Below are positions 10,180 to 20,161 of a stretch of 64,000 nt of DNA, piece after piece. The stretch lies in NCBI GenBank assembly GCA_903875465.1, contig CAIQWB010000100.1:1-64000 (forward strand). Reading direction: 5' to 3'. The translations under genes and the position numbers were made by a program. Within the stretch, counting starts at the first letter, position 1. The number at the start of each line of letters is the position of its first letter. The notes beneath the pieces are model-generated. The model was not told the origin of the DNA. It saw only the letters and a list, made by a program, of their open reading frames with translations, and made no database searches. The stretch comes from an uncultured Verrucomicrobia subdivision 3 bacterium. Its GTDB lineage: Bacteria > Verrucomicrobiota > Verrucomicrobiia > Limisphaerales > UBA11358.

Positions 10180-10796
10180 GGCCGGGTCAATTTCACAAAG
10201 TTATTTAATATTTGCAGCCCGACTTTTTGACTCTTCTCCGGGTGAAACTGGGTCGCAAACACATTGTCGCGCCAGACGGAAGAGGCGAAGGTGACGCCGT
10301 AATCAGTTTGGGTGGCCACAATGGATGGGTCGGCTGGCTGGGGGTAAAAGCTGTGGACGAAATAGACATAGCTTCCCGGTGCCACACCCTGATAGAGCGG
10401 GCAGTCGGGGCGCGTGATGGTGAGTTGATTCCAGCCGATTTGGGGGATTTTCAATCCCGGTGATTCGGTGAAGCGAACCACCCGGCCGCCAAACAGGCCC
10501 AGGCCGGAGGCGCAACTGTTGAATTCCTCGCTGCGATCGAACAGGGCTTGGTACCCCACGCAAATGCCGAGAAAGGGCCGGCCGGATTGGGTGAAGGCCC
10601 GGGCGGCTTCCAGCAATTCCTGCTTGCGCAGGGCATTAATGCAATCGTCGAAGGCCCCCACTCCGGGCAGGACGAGTCCATGGGCGTCGCCGATTTCCCC
10701 GGGATGCTGGACCAGGCGGACGGTGGCACCCACTTTGAGCAGTGCCCGGTGGACACTGCGCAAATTGCCGGAGCCATAATCTAGCAGAGCGATCAT
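10176..10796 (-). CDS. hisH: Imidazole glycerol phosphate synthase glutamine amidotransferase subunit HisH
   Basis: IALLDYGSGNLRSVHRAL, LPGVGAFDDCI, PFLGICVGYQALF, ATQFHPEKSQKVGLQILNNF. Confidence 0.95.
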   Translation of the reverse strand: MIALLDYGSGNLRSVHRALLKVGATVRLVQHPGEIGDAHGLVLPGVGAFDDCINALRKQELLEAARAFTQSGRPFLGICVGYQALFDRSEEFNSCASGLGLFGGRVVRFTESPGLKIPQIGWNQLTITRPDCPLYQGVAPGSYVYFVHSFYPQPADPSIVATQTDYGVTFASSVWRDNVFATQFHPEKSQKVGLQILNNFVKLTRP

Positions 10797-10961
10797 GGCC
10801 GATACTTTAACCCAAGGAGTTCCGGGAAGAAATGGTAGAATTGTCCAAGGCTGGAGAAATCATTTTGCGGGGAAATCGGCAAAATCATTAAATAGCGATA
10901 AATTTCATTAAACAGGCCTGTTTTGATGGTTTTCCGGATTTTAAGGGCCCCAACGCCGGGG

Positions 10962-11324
10962 TTAGCGGGGGGAAGGACGGCGTTTTTTGGCGGGTTTGCG
11001 CGGGGTGGTGGCGGCCACCTGGAGGGCAAGACGGGCCCATTCGGTGAGTTCGGGGGGCGTTTCCAGGACATCGGGTGGCACTTCGTAATAGCCCATGGTC
11101 TGGGTTTTGCCCTGGGCTTGGTAGGTGAAGGGGCCCATGCCGCAGGCTTCGTAGGCGGGACGGGTGGCTTCGCTGACTTTGAAAAACAGGCGGCCCTCGT
11201 CCAGGATGCCAAAGAAATGGTCACCTTGATAGAGGCCGTGCGCGCCAAACATGGCCCGGGCACGGAGGCCGCGCAGGGCGGAGAGTTGGTCCAGGACGAA
11301 GGCTTTGAACGAGTCTTCGGGCAT
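10962..11324 (-). CDS. TfoX N-terminal domain protein
   Basis: RARAMFGAHGLYQGDHFFGILDEGRLFFKVSEATRPAYEACGMGPFTY...MGYYEVPPDVLE. Confidence 0.85.
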   Translation of the reverse strand: MPEDSFKAFVLDQLSALRGLRARAMFGAHGLYQGDHFFGILDEGRLFFKVSEATRPAYEACGMGPFTYQAQGKTQTMGYYEVPPDVLETPPELTEWARLALQVAATTPRKPAKKRRPSPR

Positions 11325-13127
11325 TCAGGATTTCGGCGGCTCTTTGGCCCAATTATCCTTCAGGGTGATGGTGCGGTTGAACACCAGCTTCCCGGGCGCA
11401 CTGTCCTGGTCCAGGGCAAAGTAGGCGAGGCGTTCGAACTGGTAGCGGCATTCGGGGGTGGCACCGGCCAGGGAGCGTTCGCACTGGGCGGTGATGACTT
11501 CCTTGGAATGGGGGTTTAAGTGGGTTTTGAAGTCGCCGTCGGCATCGGGCTCGGGGACGGTGAAGAGGCGGTCATAGAGGCGGACTTCGGCGGGCACGGC
11601 GTGGGCGGCGCTCACCCAGTGGATGGTGCCTTTGACCTTGCGGCCGGCGGTGGCCCCACCGGTTTTGCTGTCGAGGTCGGCGGTGCAACGGAGTTCGATG
11701 ACATTGCCCGCAGCGTCCTTGACGAGTTCCTCGCACTTGATGATGTAGGCGTATTTGAGGCGCACTTCGCCTCCGGGTTTGAGGCGGAAGAATTTGGGCG
11801 GGGGCACTTCTTTGAAGTCGTCCTGCTCAATGTACAGTTCGCGGCTGAAGGGCACGGGGCGGGTGCCGGTTTCCGGGGCCTCGGGGTTGTTGGTGGCGTT
11901 CAGTTCCTCGACCTGGCCTTCAGGATAATTCGTGATAACGATTTTTAGCGGGCGCAGGACGGCGAGGCGGCGGAAGGCGCGCTTATTCAGGTCTTCGCGG
12001 ATGGCGTGCTCCAGCACGGCGACATCGGTGATGCCGTTGTATTTGGTGATGCCAATGTTGTAGGCGAAGGCGCGGAGGGCCTCGGGGGTGACGCCCCGGC
12101 GGCGGAGGCCGCTGATGGTGGGCATGCGGGGATCATCCCAGCCGGTCACCAGGCCCTCCTGCACGAGTTGCATGAGCTTGCGCTTGCTCATGATGGTGTA
12201 GCCGAGGCTGAGTCGGGCAAATTCGTATTGATGGGGCAGGGGGCGCGGCAGGTTGAGGCTGGTCAGAATCCAGTCGTACAACGGGCGGTGCACCTCAAAT
12301 TCCAGGGTGCAAATGCTGTGGGTGATGCCCTCCAGGTAATCACTCAGGCAATGCGCAAAATCGTACATGGGATATATACACCAAGCGCTGCCGGTGTGAT
12401 GGTGTTCGGCATGGCGGATGCGGTAGATCAGGGGGTCGCGCAGCCAGATATTGGGGGAGGCGACGTCGATCTTGGCGCGCAGGGTGCGGGTGCCGTCGGG
12501 GAATTCGCCGGCGCGCATGCGGGCGAAGAGGTCCAGGTTTTCGGCGACGCTCCGGTGGCGGAAGGGGCTTTCCTTGGCGTGGCGGCGGTATTCGTCGGTT
12601 TCCTCGGGGGTCAAATCACAGACAAAGGCCCTGCCTAGTTTGATTAATTCCACGGCGTAGCCATAAATCTCGGCGAAATAATCCGAGGCGTAAAAGGGCT
12701 CGAGCGTGGCGGGCGGGGAGAGCCGGGGCACGGCGGCGGGGATAAAATGATCCGCCTGGCCATGGCTGGTGAGGGCGGCGGGGACGGTGCCTTTGGCTTT
12801 GTAACCGAGCCGGTCATCGGCCCAGTTGCCGATAAGCCAGTTGACATCCGCCTGGATGGATTCGACGTACTCGACGTCCTCCTTGGTGGGGTTGGTGTCA
12901 TCCATGCGGAGGTTGCAGATGCCGCCAAATTCGCGGGCGATGCCGAAATTGAGGCAGATGCTCTTGGCATGACCGATATGAAGGTAACCGTTGGGTTCGG
13001 GGGGGAAACGGGTATGAATCTGCGGATATTTATTTTCCGTCACGTGACCGGCGACGATGTCGCGAATAAAGTCGGAGGGGCGGATTTCCGCCGGGGCGGT
13101 CGCTGCTGCTGTAGTTTCCAAACTCAT
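11325..13127 (-). CDS. glnS: Glutamine--tRNA ligase
   Basis: [26 protein letters not shown] (HIGH), YTIMSKRKL (KMSKS-like), [22 protein letters not shown]. Confidence 0.96.
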   Translation of the reverse strand: MSLETTAAATAPAEIRPSDFIRDIVAGHVTENKYPQIHTRFPPEPNGYLHIGHAKSICLNFGIAREFGGICNLRMDDTNPTKEDVEYVESIQADVNWLIGNWADDRLGYKAKGTVPAALTSHGQADHFIPAAVPRLSPPATLEPFYASDYFAEIYGYAVELIKLGRAFVCDLTPEETDEYRRHAKESPFRHRSVAENLDLFARMRAGEFPDGTRTLRAKIDVASPNIWLRDPLIYRIRHAEHHHTGSAWCIYPMYDFAHCLSDYLEGITHSICTLEFEVHRPLYDWILTSLNLPRPLPHQYEFARLSLGYTIMSKRKLMQLVQEGLVTGWDDPRMPTISGLRRRGVTPEALRAFAYNIGITKYNGITDVAVLEHAIREDLNKRAFRRLAVLRPLKIVITNYPEGQVEELNATNNPEAPETGTRPVPFSRELYIEQDDFKEVPPPKFFRLKPGGEVRLKYAYIIKCEELVKDAAGNVIELRCTADLDSKTGGATAGRKVKGTIHWVSAAHAVPAEVRLYDRLFTVPEPDADGDFKTHLNPHSKEVITAQCERSLAGATPECRYQFERLAYFALDQDSAPGKLVFNRTITLKDNWAKEPPKS

Positions 13128-13413
13128 AAATTTGAATCAGCTTAACAAAGGTGGGGGCGAATGTCCAACGGACAGGCGCAGCGTTTATGGCTAGATGGCT
13201 GTAGAATTGCCGTTTAAAAACTGGAAAATGCCGGGGATACCGGCTATTGGGGCGCAATTGATGGGTTTAGGGGCTCGGCCGGTTAGCCACCCGCACCCTA
13301 GTTTACCCGCTGGTGAGCCAGCCACCAGATGCAGCCGGGTTTAATGGCCACATTTGAAAGTATTTTTAAAAAATCCCGGGCTATCCATTGCATGGTTGAA
13401 TTAAACTATTGGC

Positions 13414-13692
13414 ATGGATGAACCTGTGCGACTGCCGGTGGATGGGGTGCTGGATCTGCACATCTTCCGGCCGCGGGACATTCCGGACTTGGTGCCGGAA
13501 TACCTGGCCGAATGCCTGGCCAGGGGCATTGGGGAGGTGCGCCTCATTCACGGCAAGGGCCAGGGCAACTTGCGGCGGACCGTGCACGCGATTTTGGCGA
13601 AACATCCGGCGGTGATGGCTTATACCCTGGACCATCCGCAATACGGGGGCTGGGGGGCGACGCTGGTGCGCTTGCGGAAGCCAGCGCCGTAA
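13414..13692 (+). CDS. Smr domain protein
   Basis: LDLHIFRPRDIPDLVPEYLAECLARGIGEVRLIHGKGQGNLR..VHAIL. Confidence 0.88.
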   Translation: MDEPVRLPVDGVLDLHIFRPRDIPDLVPEYLAECLARGIGEVRLIHGKGQGNLRRTVHAILAKHPAVMAYTLDHPQYGGWGATLVRLRKPAP

Positions 13693-13714
13693 CTGGGGGG
13701 GAGAAATGAACGGG

Positions 13715-13742
13715 AAACTGCAAACTCCAAAATTCAAACTTC
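13715..13742. repeat. Heptameric repeat array: AAACTGC AAACTCC AAAATTC AAACTTC
   Basis: Four heptamers in exact register, downstream of the Smr gene. Confidence 0.7.
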
Positions 13743-13969
13743 AGGGAAATTTCAAATATTAAATATCCAGCCCACGGAACTTTCCGGGTAGCCAACGCTG
13801 ATGGGCATTCTTTCAGGGTTCGGGGCCGGGGGCAAAGACCGGGAGGTCGAAACTTTCCGCTTTTGCTCCGAGCTTGGGTTAACAGGTCCGCCTTGGCTCG
13901 GTGCGGCGGCGGACAGGCACTATGCTTTCATCCCGAATTCCGAAGTGGAGGAGAACGCCCGTCCCGGGG

Positions 13970-13990
13970 GGCGCGGGAGGCACCCGCGCC
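13970..13990. repeat. Hairpin GGCGCGGG-AGGCA-CCCGCGCC
   Basis: Perfect 8-bp stem, 5-nt loop, in a non-coding convergent intergenic region. Confidence 0.6.
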
Positions 13991-14050
13991 GCCAGCCATT
14001 TGGTCGCGCGACGGTACGCGCAGGCAGCGGGCGATTTAGTGCGTCTGAGG

Positions 14051-14072
14051 TTTTCCGCGAGGGCGCGGAAAA
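14051..14072. repeat. Hairpin TTTTCCGCG-AGGG-CGCGGAAAA
   Basis: Perfect 9-bp stem, 4-nt loop. Confidence 0.6.
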
Positions 14073-14135
14073 CGGCGCCCGGGGCGGGCGCGCTCCCGGT
14101 TCTGGTGCGGAGTTCGGGCTTAGCCGAGTGGGGAA

Positions 14136-15338
14136 TCATTTCGCCGGCGTGGCGGGGGCAAAAGCGGCCAGGACGCTGCGGGAGGACAGGCTGCGGCCCC
14201 GCCAGAAGTGGATGCCGCTGGCATTCCAATTGGCCACTAAAATGCTGCCTTCATGGGTTCCGGAAAAACCGTAAAACGTTTCGCCCGGGGATACTTCCGG
14301 CGCGCCGACAAATTCAGCAGACTGGACATGGACGCTAAATAATTCCTCCACGGGCACCACCAGACCGGCGACGTCCACGATTTCGCCCAGGCGGCGGCGG
14401 GCGGCTTGATAGGGGGTGAGGGCATCCAGCGGATGCATGGGGGTGAACAACACCCAGTCGGGATCGTGCGGGTGAAAGTTCATGATCAAAACCGCTTCCT
14501 GGTTCTGGTCGTCGCGCAGGTAATACTCGTGCTGTTCCAGTTGCCAGTTCACCTCGGACAGTTGCAGCAGGGCATGGCCGGTGAGGCGATAGTTCACCGA
14601 GGCCACACGGCCCGTGGCCCCCAAGGACAAGGGGGAGGCCGGGGCGGTGATCCGGGTAATACCAGGGCCGGACCCAGTCCGCATAAAAATGAACTTGCAC
14701 AGGAACAACCCGGCAATTAAGACCAAGATGGCCAGCAATACTTTGGTCACCATTGCCGACCCCGAAAACCCCTCGTTTTCCCGGGTATCGAAACGGCTCA
14801 AGCCGCCCGGGGGCACGCCGGGGAGGTCGGGGGCATCCAGATGAAAGGCGGCACGGACCTCGCGATTGGAAATGGTGCGGCCCCGGTAATATTCCACCTC
14901 ATCGCCGGTCCAACTGACGACGATCATGTCATCACCGTGCTGGGCGTTAAAATACCGGGCGGTGGCGTCCACATGCTCGCCTTCGGCGGGCTGGCCTTCG
15001 ATAAAATAAATGCGGGAGGTTTCCACGAGGGAAACCCGGACATCCGTCCCCTCCAGATTCAGTTGGTCGCCGACTTCCTGGGTGGCGGCGTCCTCGGCGG
15101 TGAGGGGATATTGTGGTTGAAACTGGGTGAACCAACGCCATTCCGCGCCACGTTCGGTGCGTTCAAAGACGAGCGTGGCGGTGTCGCCGGTGTCGCTTTG
15201 CAGGTTGAACTCGTGCCAGTAATAAGTTTCCCCATGCTCGACCACCCCCAGTACCACCCGGCCGAGCACCTGCCAGGTGAGGCCGGCGTAGGTGGCGGAC
15301 TGGCCAACGTGAATATACGTGGGATTCTTGAAGTTCAT
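14136..15338 (-). CDS. DUF4178-like protein with two related soluble domains flanking one TM segment
   Basis: SATYAGLTWQVLGRV..EHGETYYWHEFNL; TM VTKVLLAILVLIAGLFLCKFIFM; second half repeats the VNYRLTG/VSPGETFYGF..HFWRGRSLSSRSVLAAF pattern. Confidence 0.7.
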   Translation of the reverse strand: MNFKNPTYIHVGQSATYAGLTWQVLGRVVLGVVEHGETYYWHEFNLQSDTGDTATLVFERTERGAEWRWFTQFQPQYPLTAEDAATQEVGDQLNLEGTDVRVSLVETSRIYFIEGQPAEGEHVDATARYFNAQHGDDMIVVSWTGDEVEYYRGRTISNREVRAAFHLDAPDLPGVPPGGLSRFDTRENEGFSGSAMVTKVLLAILVLIAGLFLCKFIFMRTGSGPGITRITAPASPLSLGATGRVASVNYRLTGHALLQLSEVNWQLEQHEYYLRDDQNQEAVLIMNFHPHDPDWVLFTPMHPLDALTPYQAARRRLGEIVDVAGLVVPVEELFSVHVQSAEFVGAPEVSPGETFYGFSGTHEGSILVANWNASGIHFWRGRSLSSRSVLAAFAPATPAK

Positions 15339-16462
15339 GGGGCGGGAAAATAATGGGGGACGAAGCGGCTCAAGTTGCCGGTGATGCGGCGGGTGTCCTC
15401 GCGAATGCCCAGGCCGGCGGCCTCATGGTCCACGACCCAGACGCCAAAGACGGGGTGCTGGCCGGCGAACACAGGGCTCCGGCCAATGGCCTGGTAGATA
15501 AATCCCTCAGCACCGTACGGCCCGGGGTTTTCCTCGACCACCTGATGATTTTCCACCCAGCGGACGTTGCTGCCCTCGCGGCTTAACCGGGGTTTGCGGA
15601 TGTAATCACGGCCCAGCGGTTCAGGCGTGTCAAAGGCCGGGAGGAGATTGGGGTGGTCGGGAAAAAGTTCCCATAAAATGGGGAGCAGGCCCTTGCTATT
15701 AACTAGCATTTTCCAGGCGGGTTCGATCAAGCGAAGATTCTCCGGCCGCACATGGGCACCGAAGGGTTCTGCCCACAGCCATTCCCAGGGGTACAATTTG
15801 AAGGCATGCGTGATGGGCTGGCAGTCCAAATCCACAAACTGCTGGCGGGGCGCATCCCAGCCGATTTCCTGGATCGCCAGTGAATGGGTGAGGGCACCGG
15901 CTTGTTCGCAGGTGTCGCGGAGGTATAGCAGGGTCATTTCATCCTCGGCATGTTCGCTGACGGTGGTGAAATAAATGGTCTGGCCCGACCAGCGCTGCCA
16001 GGCGGTGATCAGCCGTTCGTGCAGGGAATTGAATTGATCGGCGGTGGGATGGAGGTCTTGCAACCAAAACCATTGCGCCACGGCGGCCTCCACCAGGGCG
16101 GTGGGGGTGTCGGCATTGTATTCGAGCAGTTTGGGCGGCGTGAGCGTGTCGTAGCTAAGGTCGAACCGGCCGTAGAGGCTGAAATCATCCCGTTCCCAGG
16201 AGGCGAGGATGGTGGGGATGGCGATTTCGGGAATGCCCAGGCGTGACCACCAATGGTTTTTGATGACCGCCTCGGCGGCGTCGATGCAGAGAAAGTGCAG
16301 GGTGTTGGCGGCGGATTCAAGATCGGCCACCTCGGCAGCCGTCAATTCATAACAGGCCGACTCATCCCAGTAGGGCCCCTGAGCATGGGAATGGTACGTA
16401 AGCCCGATCGCCTCCAAGCGAGCTGGCCAATCGGGGCGGGGCTGGCTGGGGTGACGTTTCAT
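15335..16462 (-). CDS. Glutathionylspermidine synthase-like (YjfC-type) ATP-grasp protein
   Basis: YWDESACYELTAAEVADLE, LLEYNADTPTALVEAAVAQW, EPLGRDYIRKPRLSREGSNV, FAGQHPVFGVWVVDHEAAGLGIRED. Confidence 0.9.
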   Translation of the reverse strand: MKRHPSQPRPDWPARLEAIGLTYHSHAQGPYWDESACYELTAAEVADLESAANTLHFLCIDAAEAVIKNHWWSRLGIPEIAIPTILASWERDDFSLYGRFDLSYDTLTPPKLLEYNADTPTALVEAAVAQWFWLQDLHPTADQFNSLHERLITAWQRWSGQTIYFTTVSEHAEDEMTLLYLRDTCEQAGALTHSLAIQEIGWDAPRQQFVDLDCQPITHAFKLYPWEWLWAEPFGAHVRPENLRLIEPAWKMLVNSKGLLPILWELFPDHPNLLPAFDTPEPLGRDYIRKPRLSREGSNVRWVENHQVVEENPGPYGAEGFIYQAIGRSPVFAGQHPVFGVWVVDHEAAGLGIREDTRRITGNLSRFVPHYFPAP

Positions 16463-16866
16463 CCGGAGAAGCCGCTCCAGCCATGGTAACCGCCCCCGCC
16501 GCCATAGTATCCGCCGCCCCCGCCGTACCCGGAACTCCCAAACCCGCCGCGGGAGACATCGGTGCGCATGGTCTGGGCGAACGAGGCCGCCTCGGCCGTG
16601 GGTGCGGAGATGTTGGTGATGCTTTCAAAAGGGCGGACACCCCATTCGCCGCCGTAGAAAAACTTTTGATTGATGGGGTCGAAATGGTTATAGGGCAGGG
16701 AATACCAGTTGCGAAACGGGGCATGGTAATAGCCCACACCCGGGACGTAAAAGTTATTGGTATATACGTTATCCGCCGTGATGCCTGGCTTGTGGCCGCA
16801 GCCGGCCAGCGCCCCGGCCGACAAGCCACCCATCAGGATCAGGCGGATATGATGGCTGCGTTTCAC
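16459..16866 (-). CDS. Putative lipoprotein with Gly/Tyr-rich C-terminus
   Basis: Lipobox-like LSAGALAGC; C-terminal GGFGSSGYGGGGGYYGGGGGYHGWSGFSG; 4-bp overlap with ATP-grasp gene. Confidence 0.6.
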   Translation of the reverse strand: MKRSHHIRLILMGGLSAGALAGCGHKPGITADNVYTNNFYVPGVGYYHAPFRNWYSLPYNHFDPINQKFFYGGEWGVRPFESITNISAPTAEAASFAQTMRTDVSRGGFGSSGYGGGGGYYGGGGGYHGWSGFSG

Positions 16867-17007
16867 GGTCAGTGGCGCGGGTGCAGGGGTTGCGAATTTA
16901 AGATATTACAGCCACTTTAAGGGCCGCCACCCGCCGGTGACAATTCCAAAAGCCGGGTCTTTTTATACCATTTATACCAGTTTGACCGGTCCACCCACCC
17001 GACCCGT

Positions 17008-17514
17008 TCAAACCGTCAGGTTTTTATTCCGCGCGCGGGATTCCTCCTGCAGCCGGATTTTGAAAGCCGCCAGCGCGGTTTGCAAGGCGGGATCGGCCCC
17101 GGCCAGGATTTGCACCGCCAGGAGACCGGCATTGCGGGCGGCATTGATGCCGACAGTGGCGACGGGCACGCCCGGGGGCATTTGGACGATGGAAAGCAGG
17201 GAATCGAGGCCATCCAGCGACTTGCCTTGAATGGGCACGCCGATGACGGGCAGGATGGTGAAGGCGGCGGTGACACCCGGCAGATGGGCGGCGCCGCCGG
17301 CCCCGGCGATGATAAGGCGCAAGCCGCGGGTGCGCGCGCTGGAAACGTAGGTTTCCAACCCGTGCGGATCGCGATGAGCGGAAATGACCCGGGCCTCGCT
17401 GGCCAGGCCGAATTCCTTGAGGGCATCCGCGGCCAGGCGCATCACGGGCCAATCCGAATCGCTACCCATTAAAATTCCCACCACTGGATTGGTCCCATGC
17501 GCATCGGTTGTCAT
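17008..17514 (-). CDS. purE: 5-(carboxyamino)imidazole ribonucleotide mutase PurE
   Basis: [67 protein letters not shown]; start trimmed to ATG 17514. Confidence 0.93.
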   Translation of the reverse strand: MTTDAHGTNPVVGILMGSDSDWPVMRLAADALKEFGLASEARVISAHRDPHGLETYVSSARTRGLRLIIAGAGGAAHLPGVTAAFTILPVIGVPIQGKSLDGLDSLLSIVQMPPGVPVATVGINAARNAGLLAVQILAGADPALQTALAAFKIRLQEESRARNKNLTV

Positions 17515-17754
17515 GAGAACATTTGAACAAATAAGCACCCTGGTTTACAAGTCGCAATTAAGGCGGAGCTGCAGAGGTGCTTGAGAGCCCCAATAAAGGG
17601 GAAATGAATGTGGAAAGCGCATTTAACCCAGATAGAAAGGGCGGCACAACTATTTGTTGCCGGTATATCGACGACTTTTCGCAAATTTGCGTGGACCGGG
17701 GCTGGTGCAGGAATTTTTGTAACTTACGGCCGGGCGGAAAGCGTCTCAGCAGAT

Positions 17755-19077
17755 ATGTCACACGTGCCCCTGGTTACTCGCCGTCGTTTTTTGAAGGCCG
17801 CCCTGCTGGCCGGAACTGGTCCCTTCATTTTGCCGGGTCGTCTCTGGTCGGCGGACACGCCGGCGAACAGCCGGATCAATATCGGGTGCATTGGCATAGG
17901 GAAGCAAGGCAATGGCCTGATGCACGCGCTCCTGCCGCGCAAAGAGGTGCGGGTGGTGGCGGTGAGTGACGTGGACAGCCGACGCCGGGGCATGGCGAAA
18001 GCGGCGGTGGACAAAGCTTATGCGGGAAATACCGGGGCGGGTGGTCCGGGGTGTGTCGACTATGCGGATTTTCAGGAGTTACTGGCGCGACCGGACATTG
18101 ACGCAGTGGTGATTGCGACGCCGGATCACTGGCATGCGTTGATCGCCATTGCGGCGGCGAAGGCGGGCAAGGATATCTACTGTGAAAAGCCCATGGCGCA
18201 TACCATCTTGGAAGGGCGGGCCATGGTGGCGGCCACGCGGGCGAATCACCGGATTTTCCAAGTGGGCAGCATGCAACGTTCGATGGGGGAATTCCGGGCG
18301 GCCTGCGAATTGATTCGCAACGGCGTCATTGGCACCGTCACGCGCGTGGATGCAGCGGTCAGCGGCCCGCCGATCCCATGTGACCTGCCGGAAGAAACCC
18401 TGGAGCCCGGGTTGGATTGGGACCGCTGGCTGGGACCGGCACCACTGCGGCCCTATAATGCCATTCTCAGTCCGCGCGGCATGCCAGCGGGGTATCCCCA
18501 ATGGCGTCACTATCGGGAATACGGGGGCGGCGGGGTGTGTGACTGGGGGGCGCATCATTTTGACATTGTTCAATGGGCGTTCGGGTATGACACGAGCGGT
18601 CCGGTGGAATTTCTGCCGGGGGAAAATGATGCCGCAGGTCATGGGGTGCACTGGCGTTATCCAAACGGAGCGGTGGTGACGCACCAGGCCGGCAATGGCA
18701 TCACCTTTTATGGGTCGCTGGGGAAAATTTACGTCAACCGGGGAAAATTTCAGTTCTGGCTGGGAGAGCAACTCAAGGCCGAGCAAATGGATGATTATGG
18801 CGCGCTGCTGAAGGAATATTTGCCGGCCAATGCCGTGCGGCTATATCGCAGCACCAATCAAATCAGCAACTGGCTCAGTTGCCTGAAATCCCGGGCGCTG
18901 CCGGTCTGCGATGTGGAAACCGGTCATCGGTCGGCCACGGTGTGCAATTTGGTGAATCTGGTTTATTTCCACGGCCGGCCCATCCAATGGAACCCGGGGC
19001 AGGAACAGTTTGTGGACCATTCCGGCGAGGACGCCTGGTTGACGCGGGAATACCGGGCGCCTTGGAAACTGGCTTGA
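17755..19077 (+). CDS. Gfo/Idh/MocA family oxidoreductase with TAT-type signal
   Basis: TRRRFLKAALLAG; NIGCIGIGKQGNGLMHALL; VVIATPDHWHALIAIAAAKAGKDIYCEKPMAHTI. Confidence 0.92.
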   Translation: MSHVPLVTRRRFLKAALLAGTGPFILPGRLWSADTPANSRINIGCIGIGKQGNGLMHALLPRKEVRVVAVSDVDSRRRGMAKAAVDKAYAGNTGAGGPGCVDYADFQELLARPDIDAVVIATPDHWHALIAIAAAKAGKDIYCEKPMAHTILEGRAMVAATRANHRIFQVGSMQRSMGEFRAACELIRNGVIGTVTRVDAAVSGPPIPCDLPEETLEPGLDWDRWLGPAPLRPYNAILSPRGMPAGYPQWRHYREYGGGGVCDWGAHHFDIVQWAFGYDTSGPVEFLPGENDAAGHGVHWRYPNGAVVTHQAGNGITFYGSLGKIYVNRGKFQFWLGEQLKAEQMDDYGALLKEYLPANAVRLYRSTNQISNWLSCLKSRALPVCDVETGHRSATVCNLVNLVYFHGRPIQWNPGQEQFVDHSGEDAWLTREYRAPWKLA

Positions 19078-19086
19078 GATTTTAAC

Positions 19087-20025
19087 TCAACGGCCAGCGA
19101 GATCTTGAATATTTTCCCACTGGCTCATGCCAGCACTCCAATAAAGGGTGCTGGCACTGAGTTCATTTTGGGCCAGGCGATATTGGATCTCGGCGAGCGT
19201 GAAGGGGCCGGTTTGGATTCCATCCGAGTGGAGATAAATGGTCGGTATTTCCAGGGCAGTGGGCGCGGGGCGGGCGGCGGTGGCCGCGGCGGCAATCTCG
19301 GCGGGTGACAAAATTTCCGCGCCAGGTGTTGCCTCCGGCCGGGGCGGTTTGTTGATACGAAATAACAACACCAGGGCCATGCCGGCGAGCATGCCGCCCA
19401 CGTGTGCTCCGAAAGCCACGCCACCCCCGGCCAGGCGAGGATACAGCAGGTCGATGATCATGCGGAACAAATCCTCTAAAAACCAAAAGCCAATGGCCAT
19501 CCACGCGGGGATTTCCCATTCGCCGTAATCGGCGGAGCCCAGGAAAAGGTAAACATATTTAAAAGTAATGTCGGCGTTGGCACGCAGGCATAAATACATG
19601 CCCAGGCATGCGCTGATGGCCCCGGACGCTCCGCCCAAAGCTTCGGGGGAGGCAAAATGGCCGGGCAGCGTGGCGATAAAAACCAGTTCGGCCAGGAACC
19701 CGCCGACCAGATAAAAGACTAGAAAGCGCCACCGTCCGATGAGGTCTTCCGCACAGCAGCCAAAGAGGAACAAATAAATCAGGTTGCCGAACAAGTGCCA
19801 AAAATTCGCATGCACAAACATGGAGGTCACCCAGGCGTACCAAGGGGAGGTGGCTGGGATGAGCCAGAGGTGTTCACGAATCCAGGCATCGCTTTGCCCC
19901 TGGGTCGTCATCGCAAAATAAAGCGACAACAAATAGACCAGCGTGTTGAGGCCAAGGAGCGTGAAGGTGACCACCGGCAGCCTTTCGGTGCGGTAATTCA
20001 TGCCGACTGGAAAAATTAAAAACAC
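19087..20025 (-). CDS. Rhomboid family intramembrane protease fused to a C-terminal GYF_2-like domain
   Basis: FWHLFGNLIYLFLFGCCAEDLIG, LGGASGAISACLGMYL; C-terminal IYLHSDGIQTGPFTLAEIQYRLAQNELSASTLYWSAGMSQWENIQDL. Confidence 0.88.
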   Translation of the reverse strand: MFLIFPVGMNYRTERLPVVTFTLLGLNTLVYLLSLYFAMTTQGQSDAWIREHLWLIPATSPWYAWVTSMFVHANFWHLFGNLIYLFLFGCCAEDLIGRWRFLVFYLVGGFLAELVFIATLPGHFASPEALGGASGAISACLGMYLCLRANADITFKYVYLFLGSADYGEWEIPAWMAIGFWFLEDLFRMIIDLLYPRLAGGGVAFGAHVGGMLAGMALVLLFRINKPPRPEATPGAEILSPAEIAAAATAARPAPTALEIPTIYLHSDGIQTGPFTLAEIQYRLAQNELSASTLYWSAGMSQWENIQDLAGR

Positions 20026-20161
20026 AGGCTAAGCGACTGGGCTTATTCAAGCGGAAATTTAACGTCCGTCAAGACTATGCCGGTTCATTTACCAGCCCAT
20101 TCACCACTTGAAGAAAGTGGTGGTTCGGTTTAGGCTGCCAATGAATCACCCATGCCATGCC

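Noticed and set aside
10858-10889. Hairpin AATCATTTTGC-N10-GCAAAATCATT between tfoX-like and hisH genes
   Set aside because: Imperfect, AT-rich and compatible with an ordinary terminator or promoter region; no further support.
13801-14274. 157-aa ORF in the convergent gap after Smr
   Set aside because: Arg/Gly-rich random-looking translation with strong DNA hairpins underneath; treated as non-coding.
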